Source: Acidobacteria bacterium UBA6911 | GTDB taxonomy: Bacteria; Acidobacteriota; UBA6911 | Length of the DNA: 5,189 nucleotides | NCBI GenBank assembly: GCA_002451015.1 | Contig: DKBB01000005.1 | Location: forward strand, 716-5,904 | Reading direction: 5' to 3' | Shown here: positions 4,955 to 5,189 of the stretch, piece by piece | Layout of the letters: each line of letters starts with the position of its first letter | How positions within the stretch are numbered: position 1 is the first letter of the stretch | Position numbers and translations under genes: made by a program | Notes under the pieces: model-generated | The model's database searches: none | What the model was told of the DNA's origin: nothing | The model's input: the letters and a program-made list of their open reading frames with translations, nothing else

Positions 4955-5189
4955 GAGAGTTACATAGTATCATCGAAGCAGCGGAATGTGTGAGAGCCCG
5001 CGCATAAAAATGCCCGATGAAGAGTATCCGCAAAGCTTTAAATTAATATTATCCTCAAGAATATTTTTACAGTTTCGTCGTTACAAAAGGCAATATGGGT
5101 ACCCGTAAAACAAATAAACCGCCGTTGTAGAAGAAACTCCTCCAATTCAAGGCTGATATATTTCAAATGAACCGTTTCAGGCTGAGTTC
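4955..5189. other. AT-rich right-hand region without a confident gene
   Basis: This stretch is visibly richer in A and T than the genes, especially 5036-5070. On the minus strand it is the upstream region of the synthase gene. Short ORFs occur on both strands (for example 32 codons from ATG 5010 on +), but none has a ribosome binding site. The minus frame 5187-5038 is open from the window edge to TAA for 49 codons and could be the tail of a gene lying beyond the edge. On the plus strand an ATG at 5167 runs off the edge after seven codons. A GGGTACCC palindrome sits at 5097-5104. No B12-box or other riboswitch core was recognised. Confidence 0.5.
5058..5086 (-). promoter_or_regulatory. Weak candidate sigma-70-type promoter for the CbiA/DsrN-like gene
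   Basis: On the minus strand, TTGTAA (5086-5081) and TATTCT (5063-5058) are separated by 17 bases; each matches four of six consensus positions. The predicted transcript would have a leader of roughly 95 bases before the ATG at 4954. The AT-rich surroundings agree with a promoter region, but the match is weak and other placements are possible. Confidence 0.25.

Noticed and set aside
5097..5104. GGGTACCC palindrome as an operator
   Set aside because: It is only eight bases, expected by chance fairly often, and has no second copy nearby.
5010..5108. 32-codon plus-strand ORF in the right-hand AT-rich region
   Set aside because: There is no ribosome binding site, it overlaps the likely promoter region of the opposite gene, and the peptide has no recognisable features.
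4955..5189. Cobalamin riboswitch upstream of the CbiA/DsrN-like gene
   Set aside because: No B12-box-like sequence or suitable stem set was recognised on the minus strand; the possible GCGGA/TCCGC pairing is only five bases and widely spaced.

Overview
The window reads as part of a dissimilatory sulfur-metabolism locus from a Gram-negative anaerobe, most likely a sulfate- or sulfite-reducing member of the Desulfobacterota. The basis is a contiguous dsrJ-dsrO-dsrP set (periplasmic triheme cytochrome, exported four-cluster ferredoxin, NrfD-type membrane subunit) followed by a cytidylate-kinase-like/BON protein of a type I associate with sulfate reducers. A sulfur oxidiser with a dsrMKLJOPN-type operon cannot be fully excluded, because the gene upstream of dsrJ is cut off by the window edge.

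Layout. Positions 1-2392 (+) are a tight operon segment: the last bases of an upstream gene (probably dsrK), dsrJ (14-448), dsrO (445-1218, ATGA overlap with dsrJ) and dsrP (1229-2392, ribosome binding site on the dsrO stop). Positions 2393-2743 contain no long gene, but hold a plausible 46-residue Cys/His-rich small ORF (2449-2589) with a ribosome binding site, then about 150 bases with a perfect 12-bp palindrome. Positions 2744-3559 (+) encode the kinase-like/BON protein. Positions 3563-4954 (-) encode a CbiA/CobB-family cobyrinate a,c-diamide synthase that converges on the kinase-like gene with only three bases between the stop codons. Positions 4955-5189 are AT-rich and have no confident gene; a weak promoter for the synthase and an undecided open frame entering from the right edge are noted.

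How the genes fit together. DsrJ, DsrO and DsrP form the periplasmic and quinone-facing part of the DsrMKJOP complex, which links the membrane quinone pool and periplasmic carriers to cytoplasmic sulfite reduction through DsrC. A CbiA-family amidotransferase beside dsr genes is best read as DsrN, which is thought to amidate siroheme to the siroamide cofactor of DsrAB; a role in cobalamin synthesis is the alternative. The kinase-like/BON protein has no known role in the pathway and is the least understood larger gene here.

Points that deserve attention are an expanded CX3CH first heme motif in DsrJ, an Arg-Lys instead of Arg-Arg Tat motif in DsrO, the unlisted Cys/His small ORF, the eroded P-loop of the kinase-like protein, and the very tight convergent junction. 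No CRISPR array, tRNA, rRNA, insertion sequence or prophage was seen.
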